Origin: Polycladomyces subterraneus
Lineage (GTDB): Bacteria > Bacillota > Bacilli > Thermoactinomycetales > JIR-001
NCBI RefSeq assembly: GCF_030433435.1
Contig: NZ_JANRHH010000024.1
Location: 1 to 45,913, forward strand
Reading direction: 5' to 3'
Length of the DNA stretch: 45,913 nt
Below are positions 24,298 through 33,907 of the stretch, piece by piece (position 1 is the first letter of the stretch; the number at the start of each line of letters is the position of its first letter). The position numbers and the translations under genes were made by a program. The notes under the pieces are model-generated. The model did no database searches. It was not told where the DNA came from and saw nothing but the letters and a program-made list of their open reading frames with translations.

Positions 24298-26934
24298 TTA
24301 TTGGGAAGCTTCCATCTGTTGCCGTACAAGATCCGGAACCAAACGGAGAGCATCGTTCAATTGTTCGGGTTTCTTACCGCCGGCCTGTGCCATGTCGGGA
24401 CGTCCGCCGCCTCCACCGCCGCATTTAGCAGCCACTTCCTTGATCAGTTTTCCGGCATGCAACCCGGCATTCACATAGGAAGGTGTCACGGCAGCCACTA
24501 ATTGTACTTTATCCCCATTGACCGCACCCAATACCACTACGCACTCTTTCATTCGGTTCCGCAAATCATCGACCATTTGACGCAAAGCATCCATGTCGGA
24601 CACGGAGACGCGGGCGGCCAACACAGGGACACCGGCGACTTCCTGTACCTGATCGGTCAATTGTTGGGCTTCCAACCGGCCCAGTTTGGCCCGTAGCGAT
24701 TCGTTTTCACGGCTCAATTCTTTGAATCGTGCCTGCAAGGCATCCAGTCGTTCCACCACTTCGGAAGGACGTGCTTTGAGCCGTTCGGCCGCTTCGTGTA
24801 AAAGCTGAAGCTGCTCCTCCAGGTAGCGGAACGCATGCCGACCTGTGACCGCTTCGATCCGCCGCGTGCCGGAACCGATGCCACTTTCGCTGACAATCTT
24901 GAACAATCCGATCTCACCCGTACGGTTGACGTGCGTTCCGCCGCACAGCTCCAAGCTGTAGTCACCAACCCGGACAACGCGTACGATCTCACCGTACTTT
25001 TCACCGAACAGTGCCATAGCCCCCATCGCCTTTGCTTCGGCGAGCGGTTTGTGGAATGTTTCCACTTCGGTGTTGGCCCAGACATGCTCGTTGACCAGCT
25101 GTTCCACTTTCCGGATCTCTTCTTCCGTCATGGCACCGATGTGCGTGAAATCGAAACGAAGACGATCAGGTGCCACCAACGATCCGGCCTGGTTGACATG
25201 TTCTCCCAGCACGTCTTTCAACGCCCGGTGCAACAAGTGAGTGGCCGTGTGATTCTTGACAATATCGGCCCGTTTGGCTTCCTCGATTTCCGCTGTTACC
25301 CTGTCACCTTTACGAATCACACCTTCTTCCACGCGAACGGTGTGCAGGTGTTCACCGCGGGGACCTTTTTGCACGTCTTCCACACGCAGGCGAGCGCTGT
25401 CACTGCGAATCCAACCCTTGTCAGCCACCTGCCCCCCGCTTTCCGCATAAAACGGCGTCTCTTCCAACACGACGATACAGGTTTCGCCCGTGCCCACCAT
25501 ATCGACCAACTGGTCGTCATGCACCAGCGCGGCCACGCGCGTGTCCGTCTGCAAACGGGTATAGCCAACAAAGGTACTCTCTACCTCCAACTCTGCGAGC
25601 GCTCCGCCCTGCACCTGCATGCTGTCCACGTCCTGACGGGCAGCCCGGGCTCGTTCGCGTTGTTCCTCCATCGCCCTTTCGAAGCCTTCCCGATCCACTT
25701 CCAACCCGTGTTCCCGAGCAAAGTCTTCGGTCAGATCCACCGGGAAACCGTAGGTGTCATACAACTTGAAAGCATCCTGACCGGAGATGCGGCCGGTACC
25801 TACCTCCCGGACCTGTTCCACCACCTGCGCCAAAATGTGCAGCCCTTCCGACAGGGTTTCCAAAAAACGTTCCTCTTCCCCACGGATGACGCGCTCGATA
25901 AACGCCTGTTTCTCCAGGGGCTCCGGATAGTAATCCTTCATGATCTCGGCGACAACACCGGTCAATTGATACAGGAACGGACGGTCGACTCCGAGCTTCC
26001 GCCCATAGCGCACCGCACGGCGCAACAAGCGGCGCAAGACGTATCCGCGTCCTTCGTTGGAAGGCAGTACGCCGTCGCCCACGGCAAACACGACGGTGCG
26101 AATGTGGTCGGCGATCACTTTGAGCGCCACGTCCGTTTCCTTGTCCTTGCCGTACTCCACCCCGGCTTCCCGGCACGTGGCCTGAATGATCGGCTGGAAC
26201 AGGTCCGTGTCATAGTTGGTCGGCACGTCCTGCATCACCGAGGCCATCCGCTCCAGGCCCATTCCGGTATCAATGTTTTTCTTGGGCAGCGGAGTGTATG
26301 TACCATCCGGGTTGTGGTTGTACTGGGAAAAGACCAGGTTCCAGATTTCGAGATACCGCTCGTTTTCCCCGCCCGGATAGCACTCTGGATCGTTCGGATC
26401 ACACAGATGCTCGCCGCGATCATAAAAAATCTCCGTATTGGGTCCGCTCGGTCCTTCTCCGATATCCCAGAAGTTAGATTCCAGTTTGACAATCCGCTCA
26501 TCGGGGATACCCACTTTTTCCCGCCAAATTCGGTAAGCCTCATCATCTTCCGGGTGAATGGTGACCGACAGACGATCGGGATCCAACCCCATCCATTTGG
26601 GATCCGTCAGAAACTCCCATGCCCAAAGGATGGCTTCCTCCTTGAAGTAATCCCCGATCGAGAAATTGCCCAGCATCTCGAAAAACGTATGATGACGAGC
26701 TGTATACCCGACGTTTTCGATATCGTTGGTACGGATCGATTTTTGCGCGTTGACGATGCGCGGGTTGTCCGGTGTCAACCGGCCGTCGAAGTATTTCTTC
26801 AACGTGGCCACGCCGCTGTTGATCCACAAAAGGGACGGATCATCCACCGGCACCAACGAAGCACTGGGCTCTACTTTATGCCCTTTCTCTACGAAGAAAT
26901 CCAGAAACTTTTTCCGTATTTCGGCCGCCTTCAT
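24298..26934 (-). CDS. alaS: Alanyl-tRNA synthetase
   Basis: 878 residues, full length. The N-terminal class II catalytic core (about 1-240) starts [13 protein letters not shown] and contains [20 protein letters not shown] and NTEIFYD. A tRNA-recognition helical domain follows, then the editing domain with HTATHLLH and the [12 protein letters not shown] zinc-binding pair, and a C-terminal coiled coil and DHHA1 domain ending in [13 protein letters not shown]. It charges tRNA-Ala and removes mischarged Ser or Gly. AGGAGGG precedes the ATG. It is under T-box control (26969-27218). Confidence 0.97.
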   Translation of the reverse strand: MKAAEIRKKFLDFFVEKGHKVEPSASLVPVDDPSLLWINSGVATLKKYFDGRLTPDNPRIVNAQKSIRTNDIENVGYTARHHTFFEMLGNFSIGDYFKEEAILWAWEFLTDPKWMGLDPDRLSVTIHPEDDEAYRIWREKVGIPDERIVKLESNFWDIGEGPSGPNTEIFYDRGEHLCDPNDPECYPGGENERYLEIWNLVFSQYNHNPDGTYTPLPKKNIDTGMGLERMASVMQDVPTNYDTDLFQPIIQATCREAGVEYGKDKETDVALKVIADHIRTVVFAVGDGVLPSNEGRGYVLRRLLRRAVRYGRKLGVDRPFLYQLTGVVAEIMKDYYPEPLEKQAFIERVIRGEEERFLETLSEGLHILAQVVEQVREVGTGRISGQDAFKLYDTYGFPVDLTEDFAREHGLEVDREGFERAMEEQRERARAARQDVDSMQVQGGALAELEVESTFVGYTRLQTDTRVAALVHDDQLVDMVGTGETCIVVLEETPFYAESGGQVADKGWIRSDSARLRVEDVQKGPRGEHLHTVRVEEGVIRKGDRVTAEIEEAKRADIVKNHTATHLLHRALKDVLGEHVNQAGSLVAPDRLRFDFTHIGAMTEEEIRKVEQLVNEHVWANTEVETFHKPLAEAKAMGAMALFGEKYGEIVRVVRVGDYSLELCGGTHVNRTGEIGLFKIVSESGIGSGTRRIEAVTGRHAFRYLEEQLQLLHEAAERLKARPSEVVERLDALQARFKELSRENESLRAKLGRLEAQQLTDQVQEVAGVPVLAARVSVSDMDALRQMVDDLRNRMKECVVVLGAVNGDKVQLVAAVTPSYVNAGLHAGKLIKEVAAKCGGGGGGRPDMAQAGGKKPEQLNDALRLVPDLVRQQMEASQ

Positions 26935-26968
26935 TTGATTTCCCTCCTACGGTTGACTCGCAAAATAC

Positions 26969-27218
26969 AAAAAACCCTCCCGTCCCAGGGACGAGAAGGT
27001 TTTCCCGCGGTACCACCCCGATTACCGCCCGCATGATGCTGACGGTCGCTCGTCATAGGATAACGGCTTTCGCCGGCAGGGTTTGCCTGCACTCGGGAAC
27101 TGGCCGTGCACCTTCCACACCGGGAACGCCTTTCAGCCGCGGGCCTTCCTCTCTGAAACGGGGGAGTTAGTTCACTCGGTTCCGTCATCGCTTTCGATCA
27201 TTTGGAAGATCATGCTCG
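26969..27218 (-). promoter_or_regulatory. T-box leader of alaS with terminator
   Basis: On the minus strand the T-box core GGGGTGGTACCGCGGG covers 27004-27019. It is followed at once by a terminator, AAAACCTTCTCGTCCC pairing with GGGACGGGAGGGTTTT and a T-run (26969-27003). Upstream is a GC-rich stem I with CAGAGAGGAAG. Binding of uncharged tRNA-Ala would favour the antiterminator. A GCC followed by A (minus strand of 27102-27104) is a possible Ala specifier, not confirmed. Confidence 0.9.
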
Positions 27219-27224
27219 TCCTTC

Positions 27225-27254
27225 ATTATACTACACGAAACACGCCGATTTCAA
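27225..27254 (-). promoter_or_regulatory. Promoter of the alaS T-box transcript
   Basis: On the minus strand, TTGAAA (27249-27254), an 18-base spacer and a perfect TATAAT (27225-27230). Confidence 0.7.
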
Positions 27255-27276
27255 ACACTCATGAACTGCTCTCTTG

Positions 27277-28341
27277 TCAACGGTGAATCACATGACGGGT
27301 CACATGTTCGACGATCACCTTGCACACGGCAAAAAAGGGAACGGCCAATATCATGCCCCAAATTCCACCTACCTCTCCTCCCGCCAATAGAGCAAAAATG
27401 ATCAACAGCGGATGCAGGTGGAGGGTACGTCCCACGATTTGCGGCGAAATCACATTACCCTCCAGCATTTGAATGACCAGATTGATAAGCAATACGGAGA
27501 CGACCATCTTTTTGGAGATGGCCAAAGCGACTAAAATTGCCGGAATCGCTCCAAGAAACGGGCCCAGGTACGGTACAACATTGAATACCGCCACCGACGA
27601 CGCCAGCAGGAGTGGGTACGGCAGACCGATCCACCGGTAACCGACGTATGCCAACACGCCCACGATCAGGCAGACCAACAATTGACCACGAATATAATTC
27701 CCCAACGCCGTATCGATGTCCCGAAACAAACGGAGAATATTTTTGTGATGACGCACGGGAAAGAAGGCCAACATGCTTCGTTCAATCAATTGTGTGTCCT
27801 TGAGCATATAAAAAGCGAGAAATGGAACCACCAACGCGATCATCACCTGGTTGAGGGTACTGCCGATGCCGCTCAACCAATTCCCAATCCCGTCGGCAAC
27901 CGATTGTTCCAATCTGTCCAGCGATCGCTCGATCCCGATCTGTACACTGTGAGGCAATACTTGTTTGTTGTGATCGTACTGATCGATCCAGCTCCGGATC
28001 TGATCATTCCATTGGGGCAAATGTTCGGCCATCTCTTCCAGCTGCTGATCGAACATCGGAACCAGATTCATCACAACCACCACGATCGAAGCAATGAACA
28101 ATGTGTAAATCAAGAGTACGGCCACCGATCGGGGGACGCCCCGCTCGCTCAGCATGGTGACAATTGGGTGCAACAGATAGGAGATAACCACAGCAAACAA
28201 AAAGGGAGTCAATACAGCCTTCAAAAATCCCGCCAGCCCTCGCAGCCACGGTCCGATCTGCACAAGCAAAAAAATGATGCCCAAGATCACCAATGTCAGC
28301 ACGGATATGTACAAAGCCCGTTGTCGTGTGAGGCGCTCCAC
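27277..28341 (-). CDS. AI-2E family transporter
   Basis: 354 residues with about seven to eight membrane helices, including LRGLAGFLKAVLTPFLFAVV and the C-terminal family block NLVIQMLEGNVISPQIVGRT, LHPLLIIFALLAGGEVGG, AVPFFAVCKVI. The middle (about 100-190) is a soluble segment. Homologues export AI-2 or Na+/small solutes; the substrate is uncertain. The start is GTG at 28341, with GAGGTGG upstream; an earlier ATG lacks a site. Position beside alaS matches B. subtilis yrrI. Confidence 0.85.
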   Translation of the reverse strand: MERLTRQRALYISVLTLVILGIIFLLVQIGPWLRGLAGFLKAVLTPFLFAVVISYLLHPIVTMLSERGVPRSVAVLLIYTLFIASIVVVVMNLVPMFDQQLEEMAEHLPQWNDQIRSWIDQYDHNKQVLPHSVQIGIERSLDRLEQSVADGIGNWLSGIGSTLNQVMIALVVPFLAFYMLKDTQLIERSMLAFFPVRHHKNILRLFRDIDTALGNYIRGQLLVCLIVGVLAYVGYRWIGLPYPLLLASSVAVFNVVPYLGPFLGAIPAILVALAISKKMVVSVLLINLVIQMLEGNVISPQIVGRTLHLHPLLIIFALLAGGEVGGIWGMILAVPFFAVCKVIVEHVTRHVIHR

Positions 28342-28418
28342 CGATCCCACCTCCCCGGGATCTCCTGATAACAGTATAGTACCTCGTCCCACAGAAATAT
28401 GTATGACGATATGGAAAA

Positions 28419-28499
28419 GGTGGGACGTCCCTCTTCATCGAGAATAGGACGGTCCCACCCGGTATTTCGCCCTTCCCGTTCACGTCCAGCCGGGAAGGG
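28419..28499 (-). terminator. Two hairpins after the recD2-yrrD cluster
   Basis: GGTGGGAC (28419-28426) pairs with GTCCCACC (28452-28459) and on the minus strand is followed by TTTTCC. CCCTTCCCG (28470-28478) pairs with CGGGAAGGG (28491-28499). They lie between the 71-residue gene and the AI-2E gene. Confidence 0.5.
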
Positions 28500-28523
28500 T
28501 TGGCGGAGGAGGGAAAAGGACGG

Positions 28524-28739
28524 TTAACGGGCCCAGCGACGGACCATCTGTTTGCCTAAAACCTGCATAAAAATTCGACTCAGAGCCAAATTGGTGAGCA
28601 TGCGCTTCAACGAGATCTTCTGCCAAATTCGGCCCATCCACCGCCTGCCGCGCATTGGAGCGATTCGGCCCGTCATACGGCCGGCAACCCAAGTGAGAAC
28701 AGTGCCGACCGCCAAAGCGGAAAGGATTCGACGCATCAT
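28524..28739 (-). CDS. Small basic membrane-associated protein, unrecognised
   Basis: 71 residues. An N-terminal hydrophobic stretch (MRRILSALAVGTVLTWVAG) is followed by a strongly basic region (RIAPMRGRRWMGRIW). AAAGGAGG lies before the ATG at 28739, so it is likely expressed. It sits where B. subtilis has the small gene yrzR, between the yrrD-like gene and the AI-2E gene, but I cannot confirm homology. Downstream gene of a four-gene run, recD2, PRC-barrel, zinc-ribbon, this one. Confidence 0.65.
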   Translation of the reverse strand: MMRRILSALAVGTVLTWVAGRMTGRIAPMRGRRWMGRIWQKISLKRMLTNLALSRIFMQVLGKQMVRRWAR

Positions 28740-28758
28740 AGCCAATCCTCCTTTCCCC

Positions 28759-28953
28759 CTAAAGGGCGGCTTGATCGGATTCATCCAGGAACAGGTCATT
28801 CAGCGAACTGAGACTGCCATCTTCTTCCACCTGGAAGACTGCAGAAATCTCGTCGCCGGCAACTGTGAATTCGACAAAACAGTTCCAGCAATAGAACTGA
28901 TTGGTGCCCACTTTGCCCAAATCATGGGAATTGCAGCTGGGACAGCGAAGCAT
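28759..28953 (-). CDS. Small zinc-ribbon protein
   Basis: 64 residues. Two CxxC pairs (CPSCNSHDLG and FYCWNC) form a zinc ribbon in the first 30 residues; the rest is acidic (AGDEISAVFQVEEDGSLSSL, DESDQAAL). No specific family is recognised; ribbons of this type often bind nucleic acid or partner proteins. The ATG at 28953 has AGGGGAG upstream; the frame is open six codons further. It begins 14 bases past the PRC-barrel gene. Confidence 0.7.
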   Translation of the reverse strand: MLRCPSCNSHDLGKVGTNQFYCWNCFVEFTVAGDEISAVFQVEEDGSLSSLNDLFLDESDQAAL

Positions 28954-28967
28954 GTTCTCCCCTACTT

Positions 28968-29465
28968 TCACTCATCCATTTGCCAACCGACGGCGGGGGC
29001 GATCAAGATCTCTTCCCCCCAAATCAAGGGGCACGGGGTGCGAAGGACTTTTCGTCCCTCCCGCCAATCGGACCACCAACCGTCGGACAGTTCATACCCT
29101 ACCAGCGTTCCCGCATTTTCCAAAAAATAGACGTCCTCCACCATTCCCAATGCGTGTCCATGTTCCGTCATCACGGGTCGTCCACGCAATTTTCGCTGTC
29201 CCGTCAACATGCCCGTCCATCGCTGGAGCGCTTGAGATGAGGAAAAGGGGATCGGTTCGCTGTCTGCCATCACTGCATCTGTACCGATGGCACCAATCCG
29301 TTCGGAAGGGAGATACCGCCCGGTCTTAAATGCACCGCCGTCCTCCAGCAACAACCCGCACAGCCGTTGCATTTCATCAAACAGCAGGTCCCGGACGGTC
29401 CCCAAATGCCGACCCGTTTGCGCATGATACACCGGCAAACCGATGACATCTTGGGATTTTCGCAA
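28968..29465 (-). CDS. PRC-barrel domain protein (YrrD-like)
   Basis: 165 residues with two PRC-barrel-like repeats: SQDVIGLPVYHAQTGRHLGT, VRDLLFDE (about 4-75) and RGRPVMTEHGHALGMVEDVYF (about 94-160). PRC barrels are small scaffolds found in photosynthetic H subunits and in RimM; the role in Firmicutes is unknown. The start is TTG at 29465, preceded by AAAGGAGG at the right distance. It lies 49 bases past recD2, as yrrD does in B. subtilis. Confidence 0.85.
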   Translation of the reverse strand: MRKSQDVIGLPVYHAQTGRHLGTVRDLLFDEMQRLCGLLLEDGGAFKTGRYLPSERIGAIGTDAVMADSEPIPFSSSQALQRWTGMLTGQRKLRGRPVMTEHGHALGMVEDVYFLENAGTLVGYELSDGWWSDWREGRKVLRTPCPLIWGEEILIAPAVGWQMDE

Positions 29466-29514
29466 AAGGAGTGCCTCCTTTCGCTTTCCTTAGTATGCAT
29501 TTGCCCTCCGGGAC

Positions 29515-31776
29515 CTACGCTGGGGGTTGATGCCAACGCCGCAACAATTCGACCAAATGGCTGTTGCGCTCATCCCCCCGAGTTTGCTGGGCACCGATGC
29601 GAATGGCTTCCCGTTCTCCGCACAAGATCAAATACGATTTACTGCGCGTCACCGCCGTGTAGATCAGGTTGCGTCTGAGCATTCGCCTGTAAGCGTGGAC
29701 CACGGGGAAAATGACGATGGGAAACTCCGACCCTTGTGCTTTGTGGACGGAACAAGCGTAGGCCAATGAAAGCTGATTCAGTTGATTGCGTTTGTATGGC
29801 ACTTCCAGGCGGTCGAACCGGACCCAACAGACCGGTTCGTCAGTCGCCGCCGTATCCTCGATCGCGATGATGACACCCATATCCCCGTTGTAAATGGGAT
29901 GTTCCGGATGGTTCACCAGCTGGAGCACTTTGTCCCCGACGCGGAAAACGGTCTCACCCCAGGTGATTTCCCGGACGCCATCCCGTTTGGGATTAACCGC
30001 TTCCTGAATCGCCCGGTTGATGCGATTGACGCCGGCGGGACCTTTGTACATCGGAGCCAAAACCTGCACGTCAAACAGCGTATATCCTTTTTTGATGGCT
30101 TGCTGGTACGTTTGGAGCACCACATCGACGACTTGTTCCTGGGTACAAGGAAAAAAACGTCGATCCGGCATGGGGCGGACCAGATCGTCTGGGACTTCCC
30201 CCTTTTTCAAGGCGTGTGCCAACGTGATGATGGAAGAACCTTCTTCCTGTCGGAAGATCTCGGTCAGCTCCACACGTGGAATGTCCTCTACCTGCAACAG
30301 ATGTTGAAGAACTTGGCCGGGACCGACAGAGGGGAGTTGATCCTGATCCCCTACCAACACCACTTGCATACCTTTAGGAATCGCCCGGAACAATTGGTTG
30401 GCCAACCAGATATCCATCATCGACACCTCGTCGACGATTAGCAAAGATCCCTCGATGGGATTGTCTGCATTTCGCTCAAAAAAGTCACCTTTCCATCCCA
30501 GCAGACGGTGGATCGTCATTGCTGGGAGACCTGTCGCCTCCGACATTCGCTTCGCCGCTCTGCCAGTTGGTGCAACCAGTCGGATCGGGTAAGGCCGATC
30601 GGTCCCTTCGTAAACGGCAGGATCAAGCGAGCACTCGTGCAAACGGGCAAACAGATGACAAATCCCACGTATGACGGTGGTCTTTCCGGTACCGGGTCCC
30701 CCAGTCAAAATCATCAGAGGGGAGGAAATCGCTTCCGTCATCGCATCCCGTTGCCGGTCGGCATACGCCACCCCCAGCTCCTCTTCCAACTCCCCGATCG
30801 CCCGATAGATTTCCTGTGCCGGAAAAGTGGGTATTTCCTGTTCCATCAACAGCCGTACACGCAAAGCGAAGCCGTGCTCCGCAAAATACAGAGACGGCAG
30901 ATAGAAATGTCCTTCCGCTTCCACCAACCGTTCTTCCGCCACCATCTGATCCAACAGCTGACGGGTACGGTCATCAAACAGACAGGCGTCTTCTCCCAGC
31001 AGCTCCTTCACTTCTGCCAACAGCTGTTCCTGGGTCACGTATACATGCCCGTAAGTGTACGCAGCTTCTTTGACGGCATACAATACCGCCGCCTGAAAAC
31101 GGGCAGGGGAATCCTGCGCCACTCCGGCTTGACGAGCGATTTCATCCGCCCGTCGAAAACCAACCCCTTCGACATCCTCAATCAACCGGTACGGATTTTC
31201 ACGCAGGACGGCCATTGTCTCTTCTTTGTATGTCTGTACGATTTTCAAGGCCAAAGCGGGCCCGATCCCGAACTCATATAAATACACCATCGCCTGTTCC
31301 AATGCCTGATTCTCCCGGATGTTATCGGCGATGGTCCGGGCCCGTGCCGAAGTCACCCCCGGGATATCCGCCAGAATATCCGGGTTGGAGCTGATCTTCT
31401 CCAGTGCCGCCGGCCCGAGATGTTGGACGATTTTTTCCGCCGTTTTCCTGCCGACACCGGGAAAAAGTCCGCTAGACAGATATTTGACGACGGCTTCTTC
31501 GGACTGGGGCCACTCCTTTTTCACCCGCTGAACCTGAAACTGCCGTCCATATTTGGGGTGTTGCACCCATTGACCGTAGCAGGTCAATACTTCATCCGGA
31601 TGCGGGCGAAACAGATGGCCCACCACGACGGTTTCCGATTGATCCGTCAGCTCCGAAGCTTCAAGGATTTTCAACAGGTACACCCCGAAGCCGTTTTCTT
31701 CATTGTGGTAGATCTCCTGGATGACGGCACCTTTGAGATACTGTTCTCCCCAAAGGTCGAGCCCGGATTGTTGCAT
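29515..31776 (-). CDS. recD2: RecD2-type ATP-dependent DNA helicase
   Basis: 753 residues. It has an N-terminal OB-like domain (about 10-85), helix-hairpin-helix repeats (SSGLFPGVGRKTAEKIVQHL and NPYRLIEDVEGVGFRRADEI), then superfamily I motor domains with Walker A GGPGTGKTT (about 357-365), DEVSMMD (motif II), VLVGDQDQLPSVGPG (motif III) and AYACSVHKAQGSEFP (motif V). RecD2 works without RecBC, unwinding 5' to 3' in replication-fork repair. The long N-terminal extension is diagnostic against RecD1. Confidence 0.95.
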   Translation of the reverse strand: MQQSGLDLWGEQYLKGAVIQEIYHNEENGFGVYLLKILEASELTDQSETVVVGHLFRPHPDEVLTCYGQWVQHPKYGRQFQVQRVKKEWPQSEEAVVKYLSSGLFPGVGRKTAEKIVQHLGPAALEKISSNPDILADIPGVTSARARTIADNIRENQALEQAMVYLYEFGIGPALALKIVQTYKEETMAVLRENPYRLIEDVEGVGFRRADEIARQAGVAQDSPARFQAAVLYAVKEAAYTYGHVYVTQEQLLAEVKELLGEDACLFDDRTRQLLDQMVAEERLVEAEGHFYLPSLYFAEHGFALRVRLLMEQEIPTFPAQEIYRAIGELEEELGVAYADRQRDAMTEAISSPLMILTGGPGTGKTTVIRGICHLFARLHECSLDPAVYEGTDRPYPIRLVAPTGRAAKRMSEATGLPAMTIHRLLGWKGDFFERNADNPIEGSLLIVDEVSMMDIWLANQLFRAIPKGMQVVLVGDQDQLPSVGPGQVLQHLLQVEDIPRVELTEIFRQEEGSSIITLAHALKKGEVPDDLVRPMPDRRFFPCTQEQVVDVVLQTYQQAIKKGYTLFDVQVLAPMYKGPAGVNRINRAIQEAVNPKRDGVREITWGETVFRVGDKVLQLVNHPEHPIYNGDMGVIIAIEDTAATDEPVCWVRFDRLEVPYKRNQLNQLSLAYACSVHKAQGSEFPIVIFPVVHAYRRMLRRNLIYTAVTRSKSYLILCGEREAIRIGAQQTRGDERNSHLVELLRRWHQPPA

Positions 31777-31888
31777 GCTTTATCGCACCTCTTGCCGAAC
31801 AACCATTCTGATACCAGTATAGTGGGTAAAGAATGCCAAAAGCCAGAGAAAAAGCAAACTTTTCATCACAAGTTCGCAAAATACAGCA

Positions 31889-32416
31889 TTATTCCCATCC
31901 GTGATCCTGTTGCAGCTGTTTCACAATGCTCTCCATCGCGCATTCAGGGGAGCAAAACTGCTCGGGTGCTTCCACTCCGCTTTCCATTCCCCATTCCTCC
32001 CGCAGAGGGTCCCCAGGGTCGAATTCAAAACTACATTGGATGCAACGTTGCGTCTGTCGAACGGAATCCAACGTCTCTTGCACATATTGCACCGCTTCCT
32101 CATCCGGCAACTGAAATCCGTCTTGGATGAGGGCAAACATTTCTTCCCGGCTGTGAGCGAAGATCGGGTCCTGGTGTTTGTAATGCGTCGGACTCCACAA
32201 TCCCCATCGGCCGTCGGACAAATGGATCAGGTAATAATCGGGCGTCAACATCTGCGAAGCCCGTTTCAGCAATTCATAGGAACGAAATCCCAACTCCGCC
32301 GCCAAATTGTCCAACAAGGCACTGTCGATTTCCTGTAGGACTTCTTTCCAATCGATATTGTCCAGGGTTGATTCCCAATCGTCCATTCCGTTGATGACAT
32401 CTCCATCTTTTTTCAT
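31889..32416 (-). CDS. Hypothetical protein with C-terminal zinc-site-like cysteines
   Basis: 175 residues; not recognised. The N-terminal half is acidic and helical (DDWESTLDNIDWKEVLQEI). The middle reads RWGLWSPTHYKHQDPIFAHS, then EEMFALIQDGFQLPDEEAVQ. Four cysteines at the end (CIQC and, 35 or so residues on, FCSPECAMESIV) may bind a metal. The ATG at 32416 has AAGGAG upstream at good spacing. A terminator lies just upstream, so it has its own promoter or is read through. It lies where mnmA and a TPR gene usually are. Confidence 0.65.
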   Translation of the reverse strand: MKKDGDVINGMDDWESTLDNIDWKEVLQEIDSALLDNLAAELGFRSYELLKRASQMLTPDYYLIHLSDGRWGLWSPTHYKHQDPIFAHSREEMFALIQDGFQLPDEEAVQYVQETLDSVRQTQRCIQCSFEFDPGDPLREEWGMESGVEAPEQFCSPECAMESIVKQLQQDHGWE

Positions 32417-32447
32417 CACTGGTTCTCCTTTCCCTGTTTTTTTGGAT

Positions 32448-32480
32448 AAAAGAAGTGTTTCGCCGCAAAGGCGAAACACT
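32448..32480 (-). terminator. Terminator of the cymR-iscS operon
   Basis: On the minus strand, AGTGTTTCGCC-tttgc-GGCGAAACACT (11-base arms) followed by TCTTTTATCC. Confidence 0.75.
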
Positions 32481-32506
32481 ACGACTGCTGACAAAGTGGT
32501 CGAGGT

Positions 32507-32724
32507 TGTATCTGATGAGTCGGGCCCTTCACTTTCCCGGATGCTTCACCTGCGCCCTGCAAGGAAGCTGATCTTGTCCGCTCCGAACCGGGGAGTGAGA
32601 ACGCGCAATGTTTACAGGAAATGGCCTGCGAATGAATTCCTGCGCATTCCGAATCGAAGCTCGGGAGCTGGTCAGTCGCTCTCCAGGGAAACGTCGCGTC
32701 TGATCGATTTGCCAGACACATGAC
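32507..32724 (+). repeat. MITE-like intergenic repeat, copy 6 (diverged)
   Basis: Both ends are recognisable (TTGTATCTGATGAGT and GATTTGCCAGACACATG) and the interior keeps CACCTGCGCCCTGCAAGGAAG and CGCAATGTTTACAGGAAAT-like sequence, but the core is much changed. It lies between iscS and the unrecognised 175-residue gene. Confidence 0.6.
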
Positions 32725-32740
32725 AGGAAGTCGGACCCGC

Positions 32741-33883
32741 TCACCTCTCCGTGAGAAGGCGGACGACGCGGGCGACCGTTTTTGCGGCTTCTGTCACCTG
32801 TTCAACCGTATTGCCCCAACCGAAACTGAAACGGATTGCAGAACGCAAAAGCTCATCGGGCAAGCCCATCGCTTTCAACACGTGAGAGACCTCCAGTGTT
32901 CCCGATGTGCAAGCTGAACCACTCGAGCACGCGATCCCTTCCAGATCCAGGTTCATCAGCAGGGTCTCGGTTTCTGCTCCAGGGAAACTGACATTGAGCA
33001 CATGAGGCAGATAATGTTCCGGGTGCCCGTTGACGACAAAAGAGATGCCCTCCTGACGCCACGTTTCCAACATCGCTTCCCGGCAGCGTTGCGCTGTGTC
33101 GCGATGTTCCTCCCGGTTGGCCATCGCCAGTTCAGCCGCCTGACCGAAGCCGATGATTCCAATCACATTTTCCGTGCCAGCTCTCCTTCTGCGTTCTTGC
33201 ATACCGCCGTGCATTTGCGGCTGTATTGGCACCTTTCGCCCGATGTACAACGCACCTACACCTTTGGGCCCGTTGATTTTGTGACTGGACAACGAGAGCA
33301 GATCCACCGGCAGCTTGCGCACATCCAGCGGTTCCGATCCCAGCGCTTGAACGGCGTCCGTATGAAACCAGACGCCCCACTCTTTGGCGATTTGACCGAT
33401 CTCCTCGATCGGTTGCAGGGTGCCCACTTCATTGTTGCCGTACATGACACTGATGATGGCGGTACGGTCATCGATAGCCCGCTTCAACTCCTCGGTCTGC
33501 ACGCGCCCATGTCGATCCACCGGTATATAAATGACCTGAAACCCGTTTCTTTCCAAATAATGACATGTGTCCAACACGGCATGATGCTCCACCGTCGTGG
33601 TGATGACCCGATCTTTTCCTTTCTCCCGCATGGCCATCGCCACACCGATCAACGCTAGATTATCCGCCTCTGTTCCCCCGCTGGTAAAGATCAGTTGACC
33701 GGGTTCAGCATGGATGGATGCCGCCACTTGATCACGAGCACGGTCAATCGCCTGCCGTACGGTCCGACCGTAAGCGTGGATACTGGAGGGATTGCCGAAG
33801 TGGTCTTCCAAAAAAGGAAGCATCGCTTCTTTCACTTTGGGATGGATCGGCGTCGTCGCCGCATGGTCCAAATAAATCGACAT
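32741..33883 (-). CDS. iscS: Cysteine desulfurase
   Basis: 380 residues. Class V aminotransferase fold with the PLP lysine K202 (SSHKINGPKG), HHAVLDTCHYL, and the catalytic loop cysteine C325 (SSGSACTSGTLEVSH). The loop is long enough for an IscS-type enzyme. It moves sulfur from cysteine to acceptor proteins for tRNA thiolation and Fe-S clusters. The ATG at 33883 has AGGTGAAG before it. It follows cymR by 24 bases and shares its promoter. The usual partner mnmA is not next to it here. Confidence 0.93.
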   Translation of the reverse strand: MSIYLDHAATTPIHPKVKEAMLPFLEDHFGNPSSIHAYGRTVRQAIDRARDQVAASIHAEPGQLIFTSGGTEADNLALIGVAMAMREKGKDRVITTTVEHHAVLDTCHYLERNGFQVIYIPVDRHGRVQTEELKRAIDDRTAIISVMYGNNEVGTLQPIEEIGQIAKEWGVWFHTDAVQALGSEPLDVRKLPVDLLSLSSHKINGPKGVGALYIGRKVPIQPQMHGGMQERRRRAGTENVIGIIGFGQAAELAMANREEHRDTAQRCREAMLETWRQEGISFVVNGHPEHYLPHVLNVSFPGAETETLLMNLDLEGIACSSGSACTSGTLEVSHVLKAMGLPDELLRSAIRFSFGWGNTVEQVTEAAKTVARVVRLLTER

Positions 33884-33907
33884 CGTCTTCACCTGCTGTT
33901 TTATGTT

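Noticed and set aside
24835-27036. A 733-codon open frame on the strand opposite alaS
   Set aside because: It is a mirror of alaS in a GC-rich codon context; no ribosome site, no known domain, and alaS itself is unmistakable.
33002-33658. A 218-codon plus-strand frame opposite iscS
   Set aside because: Antisense shadow of a complete IscS with all catalytic residues.
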